Assembly: GCF_013911965.1 (NCBI RefSeq)
Contig: NZ_JACESE010000007.1
Coordinates: forward strand, 124,001-188,000
DNA: 64,000 nt
Direction: 5' to 3'
From: Phenylobacterium sp.
Lineage (GTDB): Bacteria > Pseudomonadota > Alphaproteobacteria > Caulobacterales > Caulobacteraceae
The notes beneath the pieces are model-generated. The model had not been told where the DNA came from and searched no databases. It saw nothing but the letters and a program-made list of their open reading frames with translations. Positions within the stretch are counted from its first letter, which is position 1, and the number at the start of each line of letters is the position of its first letter. The position numbers were made by a program, and so were the translations under genes. This document shows positions 1 to 8,877 of the stretch, piece by piece.

Positions 1-536
1 TCTTCGGCCAGACCCTGGACTATCGGAAGAACCTGGCCCAGCGCCTGGGCCTGACCGACGTGCGCGACCTGCGTCCGCACTATCAGGACCTGGCCGTGTC
101 GGACCCGGACGCCAAGCTGTGGCAGACCGACACCGACGCCTGCTGCCACATCCGCAAGGTGCTGCCGCTGGACCGCGCCCTGGCCGATTTCGACGCCTGG
201 ATCACCGGCCGCAAGCGGTTCCATGGCGGGGACCGCCTGTCCCTGCCGGTGGTCGAGGCGGCCGAGCACCAGGTGAAGTTCAATCCCCTGGCCAACTGGA
301 CCAAGGACGACCTGGACGCCTATGCGGCGAAGCACGCCCTGCCGGCCCATCCGCTGGTCGCCCAGGGTTTCCCCTCCATCGGCTGCTGGCCGTGCACCTC
401 GCCGGTGGAAGAGGGCGAAGATGTGCGTGCGGGCCGTTGGAAGGGCTCGCAAAAGAGCGAATGCGGCATACATCTGACGCGGGCGCCCGGCGTCGGCGTC
501 GCAGGGTCGCCGGCCAATGTCGGCGGCGACATCTGA
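1..536 (+). CDS. cysH: Assimilatory adenylyl-/phosphoadenylyl-sulfate reductase, 5' end cut off by the window
   Basis: Thioredoxin-dependent reduction of activated sulfate to sulfite in cytoplasmic sulfate assimilation. The frame is open from base 3 with no start in view, so the N-terminal part with the nucleotide-binding loop lies upstream. Visible are the C-terminal CysH features: a CC pair in DACCHIRKV, the GCWPCT pair, and the KSECGIH motif with the catalytic Cys. The CC...CxxC set is the [4Fe-4S] ligand pattern of the APS-type enzymes, so APS is the more likely substrate than PAPS. About 20 residues follow ECGIHL, a slightly long tail. The stop is 30 bp before fpr, so the two are probably cotranscribed; in related bacteria cysI and a DUF934 gene stand upstream (family knowledge, not visible here). 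Confidence 0.93.
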   Translation, partial: FGQTLDYRKNLAQRLGLTDVRDLRPHYQDLAVSDPDAKLWQTDTDACCHIRKVLPLDRALADFDAWITGRKRFHGGDRLSLPVVEAAEHQVKFNPLANWTKDDLDAYAAKHALPAHPLVAQGFPSIGCWPCTSPVEEGEDVRAGRWKGSQKSECGIHLTRAPGVGVAGSPANVGGDI

Positions 537-566
537 CCCGCGCGAACGCAAAGAGTAGACCTGATC

Positions 567-1379
567 ATGACTGACGTGACCGTGGCCGCGCCGGCCAAGA
601 AGGCGTCCGGCGCCTTCAACCTCGAGACCGTGACCTGGGTCCAGCACTGGACCGACAGTCTGTTCTCCTTCCGCACCACCCGCGATCCGGGCCTGCGCTT
701 CCAGAGCGGCCAGTTCGTGATGGTGGGGCTGGAGGTGGACGGCAAGCCGCTGGTCCGCGCCTATTCCATCGCCAGCCCGGCCTGGCACGAGGAGCTGGAG
801 TTCTACTCCATCAAGGTGCCGGATGGTCCGCTGACCTCGCGCCTGCAGAAGATCAAGGTCGGCGATCAGGTTCTGGTCGGGCGCAAGCCCACCGGCACGC
901 TCGTGCTGGACGGCCTGCGGCCGGGCAAGCGGCTCTACATGATCGGCACCGGCACGGGTCTGGCGCCCTGGCTGTCGCTGGCCCGCGACCCGGAAGTCTA
1001 TGAGCGCTTCGACGAGGTGATCGTCACCCATACGGTCCGCGAGATCGCCGACCTGAACTACCGCGAGCTGTTCGAGGAAGAACTGCCCAAGGACGAGATC
1101 CTGTCGGAAGTGATCGGCGGCAAGCTCCGCTACTATCCGACGGTGACGCGGGAGCCGTTCAAGACCCAAGGGCGGATCACCGACCTGATCGCCTCGGGCA
1201 AGATCTTCGAGGACCTCGGCGTGCCGCCGCTGGACCCGGCGGTGGACCGCCTGATGCTCTGCGGCGGCCCCTCCGTCCTGGCCGATCTCAAGGCCATGCT
1301 GGTGGAGCGGGGCTACGAAGAGGGCTCGATCGCCAGCCCCGGCGACTTCGTCCTGGAAAAGGCCTTCGTCGAGACCTGA
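567..1379 (+). CDS. fpr: Ferredoxin--NADP(+) reductase
   Basis: FAD enzyme that moves electrons between NADPH and ferredoxin or flavodoxin in the cytoplasm; beside cysH it may supply electrons to sulfite reductase (inference). The 270-aa length is normal for bacterial Fpr. RAYSIASP at residues 64-71 is the FAD-binding motif, GTGTGLAPW at 127-135 the NADP-binding loop, and LMLCGGPSVL the second nucleotide motif. It ends in the short FVLEKAFVET tail of subclass II bacterial enzymes. About 15 residues precede the FNLETV start of the family core. It begins 30 bp after cysH and is followed by a clear hairpin terminator, so it closes that operon. Confidence 0.96.
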   Translation: MTDVTVAAPAKKASGAFNLETVTWVQHWTDSLFSFRTTRDPGLRFQSGQFVMVGLEVDGKPLVRAYSIASPAWHEELEFYSIKVPDGPLTSRLQKIKVGDQVLVGRKPTGTLVLDGLRPGKRLYMIGTGTGLAPWLSLARDPEVYERFDEVIVTHTVREIADLNYRELFEEELPKDEILSEVIGGKLRYYPTVTREPFKTQGRITDLIASGKIFEDLGVPPLDPAVDRLMLCGGPSVLADLKAMLVERGYEEGSIASPGDFVLEKAFVET

Positions 1380-1407
1380 TCGGCGCCTCTCGCGGGCGCG
1401 CAAACAA

Positions 1408-1436
1408 GAACGGCCGGGCGCACGCCCGGCCGTTTC
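1408..1436 (+). terminator. Rho-independent terminator after fpr
   Basis: Perfect 9-bp stem CGGCCGGGC (1411-1419) / GCCCGGCCG (1424-1432) with a 4-nt GCAC loop. It is followed by TTTCT and preceded by AAGAA, which extends the stem by A-T pairs. It lies 30 bp after the fpr stop and before the convergent 3D-domain gene. Confidence 0.85.
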
Positions 1437-1459
1437 TGATTCTGACGCAGGAGAGGGCC

Positions 1460-1942
1460 TTACTCGGCCGGCGGGCAGCCCTTGAACTGGCCGACCTTGG
1501 TCACGGTCAGCTCCGACAGGTTCAGCGGCATCATCGGCTTCATGGACGAACGGCCGGCGCCGGTGAACAGGTCGATCTTCTCGCCCTTGATCGCGCCGCC
1601 CACGTCGGAGGCGTACCAGTAGCCGTCGTGCGTGCCGCCGTCGGGCAGGGGCATGCCGACCGTTTCCTGGATGAAAAGGATCGTTCTGCGCGGAATGACG
1701 TTCTTGTCGATGGCGGCGGTGCGCATCGCCACGACCTTGCAGCCCAGCGAGTCGAGCGCGCCCACACCCGCCGCGCCGGCGTGATAGAGCGTCGCCTTGA
1801 GCTTGTAGGCCGGGGTCCCGAGCGGAGAACCGGTCAGGGCCGAGACGATCAGATCGCCGATGGGATCGGTGGCCGCCGCCTGCGAACTCGAGGCGAGGGC
1901 CAGCATGGGAAGCGCCGCCAGGGCGGCGAGGGTGCGTCGCAT
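1460..1942 (-). CDS. Exported 3D-domain (MltA C-terminal-like) protein
   Basis: 160-aa protein with an N-terminal Sec signal (hydrophobic residues 6-24, probable cleavage after QAAA). The C-terminal half carries the Asp-rich double-psi barrel signature of 3D proteins: HDGYWYASDVGGAIKGEKID near residues 105-124, with D113 and D124 as the expected acidic residues. In lytic transglycosylases such as MltA this fold cleaves peptidoglycan glycan strands. Here the MltA-specific domain is absent, so periplasmic cell-wall binding or hydrolysis is inference. Two Cys (68 and 156) could form a disulfide. Single gene, convergent with fpr. Confidence 0.75.
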   Translation of the reverse strand: MRRTLAALAALPMLALASSSQAAATDPIGDLIVSALTGSPLGTPAYKLKATLYHAGAAGVGALDSLGCKVVAMRTAAIDKNVIPRRTILFIQETVGMPLPDGGTHDGYWYASDVGGAIKGEKIDLFTGAGRSSMKPMMPLNLSELTVTKVGQFKGCPPAE

Positions 1943-2108
1943 CGCGGCGTCATCCTGCGTCGTGGGTCTGGTGTGTCCGTCCTCTAACCGGGCGATCGGC
2001 GTTCGACAACCCGTTCAATTTAGGCCTTCTTGGGGCGCCCGCAGACGAACTGTCTTGGCGGCGGCGCTGCTTCCGCTAGAGGCGTGACGGCATCAATCGG
2101 AGGCGATC

Positions 2109-2699
2109 ATGGTCCTGCGCATCTTCGGCGATTCGATTTCCGGCAACTGCCTGAAGGTGAAGTGGGTCGCCGACCACCTCGGCCTCGACTACGAGTGGAT
2201 CGAAATCGACATCCTCAAGGGCGAGACCCGAACGGCGGATTTCCTGGCCATGAATCCGGCCGGCCAGGTCCCCGCCGTGGTCCTTCCGGACGGCCGGCCC
2301 CTGGCCCAGTCCAACGCCATCATCCTGCATCTGGCGGAGGGATCCGACCTGGTCCCGGCCGACGCCTATGAGCGGGCCAGGATGCTCGAATGGATGTTCT
2401 GGGAGCAGTACAGCCACGAGCCCTATGTGGCCGTGGCCCGCTTCCTGGTCCGCTACCAGGGCCGCTCGCCCGAGGAACTCGAGGCCAGGCTGGTCGAGCG
2501 CGGCTACGGCGCCCTTCAGCGGCTGGAGGACGGCCTGGCGGGCCGCGACTTCCTGGCCAGTTCCGGCGTCAGCCTCGCCGACGTCGCGCTCGTGGCCTAT
2601 ACCCGCTGGGCGGGCGAGGGCGGGTTCGACCTTGCCCGCTATCCCAGGGTTCAGGCGTGGGTCGCGCGCGTGGAGACGGCGCTGGCCATCACGGACTAG
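2109..2699 (+). CDS. Glutathione S-transferase family protein
   Basis: 196 aa, typical bacterial GST length. The N-terminal thioredoxin fold has the early Ser of FGDSISGNCLKV, the cis-Pro in GQVPAVV, and QSNAIILHL, which binds the glutathione gamma-Glu. The C-terminal helical domain has the SLADVALVAYTRW motif. It conjugates glutathione to electrophiles, or may act as an isomerase; the substrate is not readable. It is not in an operon with the tyrosine pathway genes, so it should not be taken as the missing maleylacetoacetate isomerase, although that enzyme is also a GST. The S1/P1 nuclease gene begins 13 bp after the stop. Confidence 0.9.
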   Translation: MVLRIFGDSISGNCLKVKWVADHLGLDYEWIEIDILKGETRTADFLAMNPAGQVPAVVLPDGRPLAQSNAIILHLAEGSDLVPADAYERARMLEWMFWEQYSHEPYVAVARFLVRYQGRSPEELEARLVERGYGALQRLEDGLAGRDFLASSGVSLADVALVAYTRWAGEGGFDLARYPRVQAWVARVETALAITD

Positions 2700-2712
2700 G
2701 AGTTCGGTTCAG

Positions 2713-3723
2713 ATGCGGATCATCCGGCTATCCCTCGCAGCGGCGCTCAGCCTCGCCCTGCCGGCCCAGGCGCTCGCCTGGGGCGGTCACGGCCACCGGA
2801 TCGTCGGCGTGGCGGCGATGGAGGCCCTGCCGGAGGAAGTCCCGGCCTTCCTGCGCGATCCGACCGTCATCGCCGACGTGGGCGAGTTGTCGCGGGAGCC
2901 GGACCGCTCCAAGGGCGCCGGCAAGATCCACGACAGCAATCGCGATCCGGGCCACTTCGTCGATCTGGACGACGCCCGCCGCGTCATGGGCGGCCCCGTG
3001 TTCCAGGCGCCGCTGCCGCCGACTCGCGCCGATTACGAGACCGGCCTGCGCGCCGCCGGCACGGACAGCTGGAAGGCCGGCTATCTGCAGTACTCCATCG
3101 TCGAGGAGTACCAGCAGCTGACGCTCGACTTCGCCTATTGGCGGGTGCTGAAGGCGGCCGAGAAGCACGCCGCCGATCCCGGCCGGCGCGCCTGGTTCGC
3201 CGAGGACCGCGCGCGGCGCGAGGCGCTTCTGAAGCGCACCCTCGGCTATCTCTCGCATTTCGTCGCGGACGGCTCGCAGCCGCTGCACGTCTCGGTGCAC
3301 TACAATGGCTGGGGCGACTATCCGAACCCGAAGGGCTACACGACCGCCCGCATCCACGGCCCGTTCGAGAGCGAATTCACCCGCGCCAACGTCACCTTGC
3401 CGGGGCTGAAGGCGCAGATGCGTCCGTTCGAGAGCTGCGGCTGCCCCGTCGAAGAGCGTACGGTGGACTACATCCTGACGACCTTCGAACAGATCGAGCC
3501 GCTCTACGCCCTGGAGAAGGCGGGCGGCCTGGAGGCGGCCGATCCCCGCGGCGTCGCCTTCGCGACCGAGCGGGCCGCGGCCGGCGCTTCGGAGCTGCGT
3601 GACCTGATCGTCGAGGCCTGGCGCGACAGCGCCGATTCCCAGGTCGGCTGGAAGCCGGTGAAGGTGTCCGACGTGGAGGCCGGCCGGGTCGATCCCTTCG
3701 ACGCCCTCTACTCGGTCGACTGA
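2713..3723 (+). CDS. Secreted S1/P1-type zinc nuclease
   Basis: 336-aa precursor. The signal peptide ends ALA before WGGHGHRIVG, so the mature protein starts with Trp, the residue whose amino group binds zinc in S1/P1 nucleases. Further zinc ligands appear in KIHDSNRDPGHFVD, LSHFVADGSQPLHVSVHYNGWGD and ARIHGPFESEF. The family cleaves single-stranded DNA/RNA and removes 3'-phosphates, so a role in extracellular nucleic acid scavenging is likely. The start was chosen at the ATG giving a proper signal peptide, 10 bp after GGAG; the frame is also open upstream through the GST gene, which is a shadow. The TGA overlaps the ATG of the Nudix gene. Confidence 0.9.
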   Translation: MRIIRLSLAAALSLALPAQALAWGGHGHRIVGVAAMEALPEEVPAFLRDPTVIADVGELSREPDRSKGAGKIHDSNRDPGHFVDLDDARRVMGGPVFQAPLPPTRADYETGLRAAGTDSWKAGYLQYSIVEEYQQLTLDFAYWRVLKAAEKHAADPGRRAWFAEDRARREALLKRTLGYLSHFVADGSQPLHVSVHYNGWGDYPNPKGYTTARIHGPFESEFTRANVTLPGLKAQMRPFESCGCPVEERTVDYILTTFEQIEPLYALEKAGGLEAADPRGVAFATERAAAGASELRDLIVEAWRDSADSQVGWKPVKVSDVEAGRVDPFDALYSVD

Positions 3724-4175
3724 TGGCCGCCGCCGTTCCGCAGTTCGGCGAGCCCAAGCCGGGCCTGGCCTATCCCGATCGGCCGGTGGCGTTCGGCGTC
3801 GCCGAGCGGGCGGGGCTGATCGCACTCGTTCATGTCGACCCTCCGGAGGGGCCGCCGCGCATCGACCTCCCCGGCGGCGGCATCGATCCGGGGGAGAGCG
3901 CCGGCGAGGCCATGGCCCGGGAATTCCTGGAGGAGAGCGGCCTGGTGGTGCGCGCCCGCGCCGAACTGGTCCGCGCCGACCACTACTTCGAGAACGGCAA
4001 GGGCGAGCGTTTCAACACCCGTGGCGTCTTCTTCGCAGCCGAGGTGCTGGAGGAGCGGCCGGAGGCTAAGGTCGAGGCCGACCACGAGCTGATGTGGCGC
4101 GAGCCTCACGAGGCTCTGCGCCTGCTCAGCCGCGACAGCCACGTCTGGGCCCTGGTGAACTGGCTGCGACGCTGA
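3723..4175 (+). CDS. Nudix hydrolase
   Basis: 150 aa with a complete Nudix box: GGGIDPGESAGEAMAREFLEESG around residues 57-79, including the REFLEE metal-binding core. Such enzymes hydrolyse nucleoside diphosphates linked to another group. The exact substrate cannot be read. Its start overlaps the S1/P1 nuclease stop (TGATG), so the two are translationally coupled; a joint role in nucleotide salvage or clean-up is plausible inference. Confidence 0.9.
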   Translation: MAAAVPQFGEPKPGLAYPDRPVAFGVAERAGLIALVHVDPPEGPPRIDLPGGGIDPGESAGEAMAREFLEESGLVVRARAELVRADHYFENGKGERFNTRGVFFAAEVLEERPEAKVEADHELMWREPHEALRLLSRDSHVWALVNWLRR

Positions 4176-4259
4176 GCGTCCGCCTCATCGCCTCCGTTGC
4201 CTCGCGGGCGGGCAGGGGCTAGTGGCAGGCGCTCCAGACCGGAGTCGCCAGGAGCCGCC

Positions 4260-5153
4260 ATGTCCGAAGCCCAGATCATCGACGGCAAGGTCTTTTCCGA
4301 GCGCGTCCGCGCCGAGGTGGCCCAGGAGGTCGCCCGCCTGCGCGCCGAGCACGACCTGCAGCCGGGTCTGGCGGTGATCCTGGTGGGCGAGGATCCGGCG
4401 AGCCAGGTCTATGTCCGTTCCAAGGGCGAGCAGTCGCTGGCCGCAGGCATGCACTCGGTGACCCACCGCCTGCCGGCCGACACCAGCCTCGACGAGCTCC
4501 TGCTGCTGATCGCCGGCCTGAACGAGGACTCGCGCATCCACGGCATCCTGCTGCAGCTGCCTCTGCCGGCCCACCTCGATCAGCGGCCGGCGCTGGCGGC
4601 CATCCATCCGGACAAGGACGTGGACGGGCTGCATGTGGTCAACGCCGGACGCCTGGCCAATGGCGAGCCGGGCATGGTGCCCTGCACGCCGCTCGGCTGC
4701 ATGATCATGCTGCGCGAGAGCCTGGGCGACCTGTCGGGCAAGAACGCGGTCGTGGTCGGGCGCTCGGTCCTTGTGGGCCGGCCGGTGGCCAACCTGCTGC
4801 TGCAGGCCGACTGCACCGTCACCATCGCCCATTCGCGCACCCGCGACCTGCCCGAAGTCTGCCGCCAGGCCGACATCCTGGTGGCCGCCGTCGGCCGGCC
4901 GCAGATGATCAAGGGGGACTGGATCAAGCCGGGCGCCGCGGTCATCGACGTCGGCATCAACCGGGTGCCGTTCAGCGATCCGGAAAAGGCCGCCCAGGGC
5001 AAGACCAAGCTGGTCGGCGACGTCGACTACAAGGCCGCCCGCAAGGTGGCCGGCTGGATCACGCCGGTGCCCGGCGGGGTCGGGCTGATGACCGTCGCCT
5101 GCCTGCTGCAGAACACGGTCACCGCCGCCAAGCGGTTGAACGGCCTGGACTAG
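4260..5153 (+). CDS. folD: Bifunctional methylenetetrahydrofolate dehydrogenase / methenyl-THF cyclohydrolase
   Basis: 297 aa, the normal FolD length. It interconverts 5,10-methylene-THF and 10-formyl-THF in one-carbon metabolism in the cytosol. Visible are the YxxxK catalytic motif ([12 protein letters not shown]), the folate loop with [15 protein letters not shown], the NADP site [14 protein letters not shown] and the C-terminal [10 protein letters not shown]. That last motif has Leu where the family usually has Pro. The ATG at 4260 opens the family N-terminus; an in-frame upstream start at 4197 would add an Arg-rich stretch unlike FolD. It overlaps the convergent lipoprotein gene by a few bases. 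Confidence 0.97.
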   Translation: MSEAQIIDGKVFSERVRAEVAQEVARLRAEHDLQPGLAVILVGEDPASQVYVRSKGEQSLAAGMHSVTHRLPADTSLDELLLLIAGLNEDSRIHGILLQLPLPAHLDQRPALAAIHPDKDVDGLHVVNAGRLANGEPGMVPCTPLGCMIMLRESLGDLSGKNAVVVGRSVLVGRPVANLLLQADCTVTIAHSRTRDLPEVCRQADILVAAVGRPQMIKGDWIKPGAAVIDVGINRVPFSDPEKAAQGKTKLVGDVDYKAARKVAGWITPVPGGVGLMTVACLLQNTVTAAKRLNGLD

Positions 5154-5782
5154 GACGCCGGAGCGGCGGTCCGGTTCGTCCAGTCGACGAGTTCGGTCAG
5201 GACCTCCGCGGTCGCCTCATCGAAGGCCTCGACGATTTCGCTGACCCGATTGTCGTCGGCCCGGACGCGCGCCTCGAAGGTCTGTTCGCCCACGAAGCTG
5301 CGGTCGTTGCGGCTGACCAGGATCGCCTGCACCCGGACGATGATTTCCGGCGGCGCCTTCTGGCCGTTGTCGTAGTTCGCCTCGAAACGCCGGACGTCGA
5401 GGCGCAGCGTCCGCTCCGATTGGCGCAGGCCGCCGCGGCCGACCAGACGCGCAGGGCCGGGATTGGCGTCGAAAGCCCGCTCCACAGCCTCCTGGAACAG
5501 CACCTCGGCCGGCGCCACCCAGCGGGCGTTGGCGATATAGGCGGCCTCCGTCCCTGTCGTGGTGAGGAGGCGGTCGCCGCTGCTCGCCTCGGTGAAGCCG
5601 CTGCTCGGCAGGAAGACGCCGAAGGTGGTGCCCGCCCGCGCCGTGGCGCGCTCGCCCTGCAAGGCGCCCTCGAACCTGTAGAGCTGGGACGGATCGGCGT
5701 CCGGGAACACCGAAATGCAGCCCGCCAGCAGGCTGGCGGCCCCGGCGACGGCCGTCAGGCGCAGAAGTTGGCGGGCGATCAT
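5150..5782 (-). CDS. ABC-type transport auxiliary lipoprotein (PqiC/DUF330-like)
   Basis: 210 aa with a lipoprotein signal: hydrophobic segment then LLAGCIS, lipidation Cys near residue 22. The rest resembles the ABC-type transport auxiliary lipoprotein family, with the pattern YRFEG...VFLPSSGF...[33 protein letters not shown]. In related systems such proteins sit in the periplasm with an MCE protein and an MlaE/MlaF transporter. The start overlaps the MCE gene stop by 4 bp (ATGA), making it the last gene of the four-gene operon. Fairly sure of the family, less sure of its exact role. Confidence 0.85.
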   Translation of the reverse strand: MIARQLLRLTAVAGAASLLAGCISVFPDADPSQLYRFEGALQGERATARAGTTFGVFLPSSGFTEASSGDRLLTTTGTEAAYIANARWVAPAEVLFQEAVERAFDANPGPARLVGRGGLRQSERTLRLDVRRFEANYDNGQKAPPEIIVRVQAILVSRNDRSFVGEQTFEARVRADDNRVSEIVEAFDEATAEVLTELVDWTNRTAAPAS

Positions 5783-6717
5783 GGCTGCACCTCGATTTCC
5801 TTGGCGGGGCCCTTGCCGACAACGCCTCGCGGATTGGTGTTCACCTCGTCGGCCAGGCGCGACAGGGAGGTGGCGGCCTCCTGCAGCGCCGTCGCAGCGT
5901 TGGCGATCTGCGGCAGGCCATTGGTGGCGAAGTCGGCGGTGGGGCCTTCCAGGCTCGCCAGCATCTTGCGCAGGTCGGCTGCGGCCGCCTCGGCCTCGGA
6001 AGCGGCGTCGCTCAGGCTGGCCATGGCCTGACGTCCGTCGGTGTCGACGATGGTGTTGGTGGACTCGGCCAGGGCGCGGATCTCCTCGGCCGCCGCGCCG
6101 ATGTTCTGCAGAGCCGTCTGGGCGTCGGCGATGATCTCCTTGCGCTCGCGCAGTTCGGCCGTAACCGCCTGAGCGTCGGAGACGGCCGCGCTGAAGGTCT
6201 GGATATTCTCGTCGGAGAGCACGCGGTTGACGCGATCCAAGGCCTCCACGGTGCGGGAAAGGACCGTGCCGCCGCCTTCGAGCAGGTCGGAGAGGGTGCT
6301 CCGCTGGCTCTGGATGATGGGGATCTTGCCCTCCGGGGCGACCTCCTTGAGCAGAGGCTTGGTCGGCGTGCCGGCGGTGATCTGCACATAGTTGAGGCCG
6401 GTGATCCCCTGGGGCTCCAGGGTGGCGTAGGAATCCACGCGGATCGGCACGTCGGAACCGACGCGGACGCGCGCCAGGACCCGGCTGGGATTGGTCCGGT
6501 CGAGCGAGATCTCGGTCACCTCGCCCACCTTGATGCCGTTGAAGTGCACCTCGCCGCCCTCGGTCAGGCCCCGGACGGGGCCCTGGAAGAGGATGTCGTA
6601 GACGTCGAAGTCCCGGGCGAAGGCCACCCGCGCCAGCCAGACGCTGAAGATCACAAGGCCGATGAACAGGATCAGCGTCGAGAGCCCCACGAGGGCGTAG
6701 TTGGCGTTCTTCTCCAT
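5779..6717 (-). CDS. MCE (MlaD-like) lipid-transport substrate-binding protein
   Basis: 312 aa: one N-terminal membrane anchor at residues 8-30, then the MCE domain at about 38-115 (LFQGPVRGLTEGGEVHFNGIKVGEV, typical MCE wording), then a long helical, Ala/Glu-rich part compatible with coiled-coil or tube-forming helices. It carries phospholipid or another lipid between the inner membrane ABC transporter and the periplasm. It is longer than E. coli MlaD (about 180 aa) and closer to extended MCE proteins of alphaproteobacteria. It starts 2 bp after the ATPase gene and overlaps the lipoprotein gene. Confidence 0.92.
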   Translation of the reverse strand: MEKNANYALVGLSTLILFIGLVIFSVWLARVAFARDFDVYDILFQGPVRGLTEGGEVHFNGIKVGEVTEISLDRTNPSRVLARVRVGSDVPIRVDSYATLEPQGITGLNYVQITAGTPTKPLLKEVAPEGKIPIIQSQRSTLSDLLEGGGTVLSRTVEALDRVNRVLSDENIQTFSAAVSDAQAVTAELRERKEIIADAQTALQNIGAAAEEIRALAESTNTIVDTDGRQAMASLSDAASEAEAAAADLRKMLASLEGPTADFATNGLPQIANAATALQEAATSLSRLADEVNTNPRGVVGKGPAKEIEVQP

Positions 6718-6719
6718 GG

Positions 6720-7517
6720 TCAGGCCTCGCTCGGCGTGCGCGCGGTTCTCGCCGCGGCCCGCCCTCTCGGTCCCAGGAAATACTCCCGGATCCAGGGATG
6801 TTCCGATCGCTCCAGTTCGGCGACCGGAGCCTGGGCGACAACCTTCTTGTCGGCGATCACGGCCACCCGGTCGGTGATGGCGTACAGGCTGTCGAGGTCG
6901 TGGGTGATCATGAACACGGTCAGGTGAAGGCTGTCGGACAGGTCGCGGATGAGCTCGTCGAAGGCGCCGGCGCCGATCGGGTCCAGCCCGGCGGTGGGCT
7001 CGTCGAGGAAGAGGAGTTCGGGGTCCAGCGCAAGCGCCCGGGCCAGGGCCGCGCGCTTTCGCATCCCGCCGGAGAGCTCCGCAGGCTTCAGGGCGCCGGC
7101 GTCGGGCCGCAAGCCCACCAGGGCGATCTTCAGGTCCGCCAGCTCCTCCATCTCCTTGGGCGTCAGGCTCGTATGCTCGCGCATCGGCGCTTCGACGTTT
7201 TCCCGCACGGTCAGGTTGGAGAACAGGGCGCCGCTCTGGAACAGCACGCCCCAGCGGCGCTCGAGCTGCTCGGCGCCGCGCCCCGTGGCTTCGGTGACGT
7301 CCTGGCCGAAGACCCGGACGCTTCCGCCCTCGGGCTCCTTCAGGCCGATGATGGTGTTGAGCAGCACCGACTTGCCCGAGCCCGAGCCGCCGACCAGGCC
7401 GACGATCTCGCCCTGGCGGACGGTCAGCTCGAGGTCGTCGTGGACCACGTGGTCGCCGAACTGGGACCTCAGGCCGCGCACCTCGATGACGGGGGTTTCC
7501 TGCGCCTGGCCCGTCAA
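6720..7517 (-). CDS. MlaF-like ABC transporter ATP-binding protein
   Basis: 265 aa. Walker A GGSGSGKS at residues 43-50, Q-loop in LFQSGALFSNLTVRENV, signature LSGGMRKRAALARAL, Walker B LLFLDEPTAGLDP, switch His in ITHDLDSL. The LSGGMRKR signature is typical of the MlaF/Mkl subgroup that works with MCE proteins. The start is TTG, overlapping the permease stop (TTGA), with GGAG 8-9 bp upstream. Energises lipid transport at the inner membrane with the neighbouring permease and MCE protein. Confidence 0.94.
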   Translation of the reverse strand: MTGQAQETPVIEVRGLRSQFGDHVVHDDLELTVRQGEIVGLVGGSGSGKSVLLNTIIGLKEPEGGSVRVFGQDVTEATGRGAEQLERRWGVLFQSGALFSNLTVRENVEAPMREHTSLTPKEMEELADLKIALVGLRPDAGALKPAELSGGMRKRAALARALALDPELLFLDEPTAGLDPIGAGAFDELIRDLSDSLHLTVFMITHDLDSLYAITDRVAVIADKKVVAQAPVAELERSEHPWIREYFLGPRGRAAARTARTPSEA

Positions 7518-8668
7518 ATGTCCAGCTCCATGTAGAGGAGGGCGAAGGCCGCATCGATCATGATGATGGCGAAGATGGCGTGGACCACGGCGGCGGTGAC
7601 GCGCCGGCCCAGGGATTCGACGTCGCCGCCGACCTCCATGCCCTGGCGGCAGCCGACGCCGGCGATCACCGCGGCCATGACGGGCGCCTTCGAAAGGCCG
7701 ACCCAGAAGTGGGTGGGCCCGACATATTCCAGGATCCGCTGGAAGAAGAAGTTCGGCCCGATGTCGAGGACGCTCCAGGTTACCGCCAGGCCGCCCACCA
7801 GCCCCGCCAGCGTGGCCACGAAGGTGAGCAGCGGAATGGTCACCAGAAGGGCCATGAAGCGGGGAAAGACCAGGGCCTCGAAGGGATCGACGCCCAGCAC
7901 GCGCATGGCGTCGACCTCCTGGTTCATCTTCATCGAGCCGATCTCGGCGGCGAAGGCCGAGGCGGAGCGGCCCGCCAGCAGGATGGCCGTGATGAGGATG
8001 TTGAACTCGCGCAGGACCGCGATGCCGATCAGCTCGACGGCGAAGACCTGAGCCCCGAACTCCCGCAGCATGTTGGCGCCGAGCAGGCCGACGACGGCGC
8101 CGATGAAGAAGGAGGTCGTCGCCACGATGGGAATGGCGTCGAGACCCGCGCGTTCGGCCAGGGAGAAGACGGACGCCCAGCGGATCCGCGCCGGATTGAC
8201 CAGGCTCTTGCCGAAGACGATCAGCAGGTGGCCGGCGAAGACCAGGGTGTCGAAGGCGTCGTAGCCGGTGCTCACCACGCCCTTGCCGATCCGCACCGTC
8301 ATCTCGTGCCAGCCGCGAGGCTCGCGCTTGACCTTGGGCTTCTTGCGCGCGGCCTCGGTCACGAGGCCGATCAGGCGTTCGGATTCGGGCCGGGCCGTCA
8401 CCTGCTCGGGGTCGAACCCGTCGCCGGCCGCCCGGACCAGGGCGAAGGCGCCGGCGGTGTCGAGCCGCTCCACGCCCGTCAGGTCGAAGCGCTGCGCCGG
8501 TTCGCGCTCGAGCATCTGGCGCAGCCGCCGGCCGGTCCCGCCCAGGGCCTGGAGGGTCCAGTCGCCGGTCAGGCGGACGGTCCGCTCAGCGCCGTCGCCG
8601 ACGATCTCGAATTCGGCGGCGCTTTGGTCCTGTGCGGTGGCGGTACGGATGACCCGGCTCCATTTCAA
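7514..8668 (-). CDS. MlaE-type ABC permease with N-terminal STAS-like domain
   Basis: 384 aa. The first 105 residues resemble a STAS domain (FDLTGVERLDTAGAFALVRAAG). The rest is an MlaE permease with about five membrane helices and the family segments FGAQVFAVELIGIAVLREFNILITAILLAGRSASAFAAEIGSM (split here by eye) and VGCRQGMEVGGDVESLGRRVTAAVV. In E. coli the STAS protein (MlaB) is separate; here it is fused to the permease, as in many alphaproteobacteria. The start at 8668 is TTG and is the least certain point. First gene of the operon, with 209 bp to the divergent gene at 8878. Confidence 0.9.
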   Translation of the reverse strand: MKWSRVIRTATAQDQSAAEFEIVGDGAERTVRLTGDWTLQALGGTGRRLRQMLEREPAQRFDLTGVERLDTAGAFALVRAAGDGFDPEQVTARPESERLIGLVTEAARKKPKVKREPRGWHEMTVRIGKGVVSTGYDAFDTLVFAGHLLIVFGKSLVNPARIRWASVFSLAERAGLDAIPIVATTSFFIGAVVGLLGANMLREFGAQVFAVELIGIAVLREFNILITAILLAGRSASAFAAEIGSMKMNQEVDAMRVLGVDPFEALVFPRFMALLVTIPLLTFVATLAGLVGGLAVTWSVLDIGPNFFFQRILEYVGPTHFWVGLSKAPVMAAVIAGVGCRQGMEVGGDVESLGRRVTAAVVHAIFAIIMIDAAFALLYMELDI

Positions 8669-8877
8669 CGGCGGCCAGACTCGCCGCTGCGCCAGACCCT
8701 AGCAGAGGGCGCGTCTGGGCCGAACGCCTTATGGCGCAGGTTGTTCCGTCCACAGCTTCGGCCCCGAAATGGGAAGCTTAACAATGGTCTAGCCTCGCTT
8801 TCGCCCGATTTGACCGTGTAGAGAGAGGTCTCCGCGACGGGCGCGGACACAGCAAGTGCGTACAACAGGCTGGGAGC

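Noticed and set aside
2109-2699. The GST gene as the missing maleylacetoacetate isomerase
   Set aside because: Same superfamily but far from the tyrosine operon and without recognisable zeta-class wording; not assigned.
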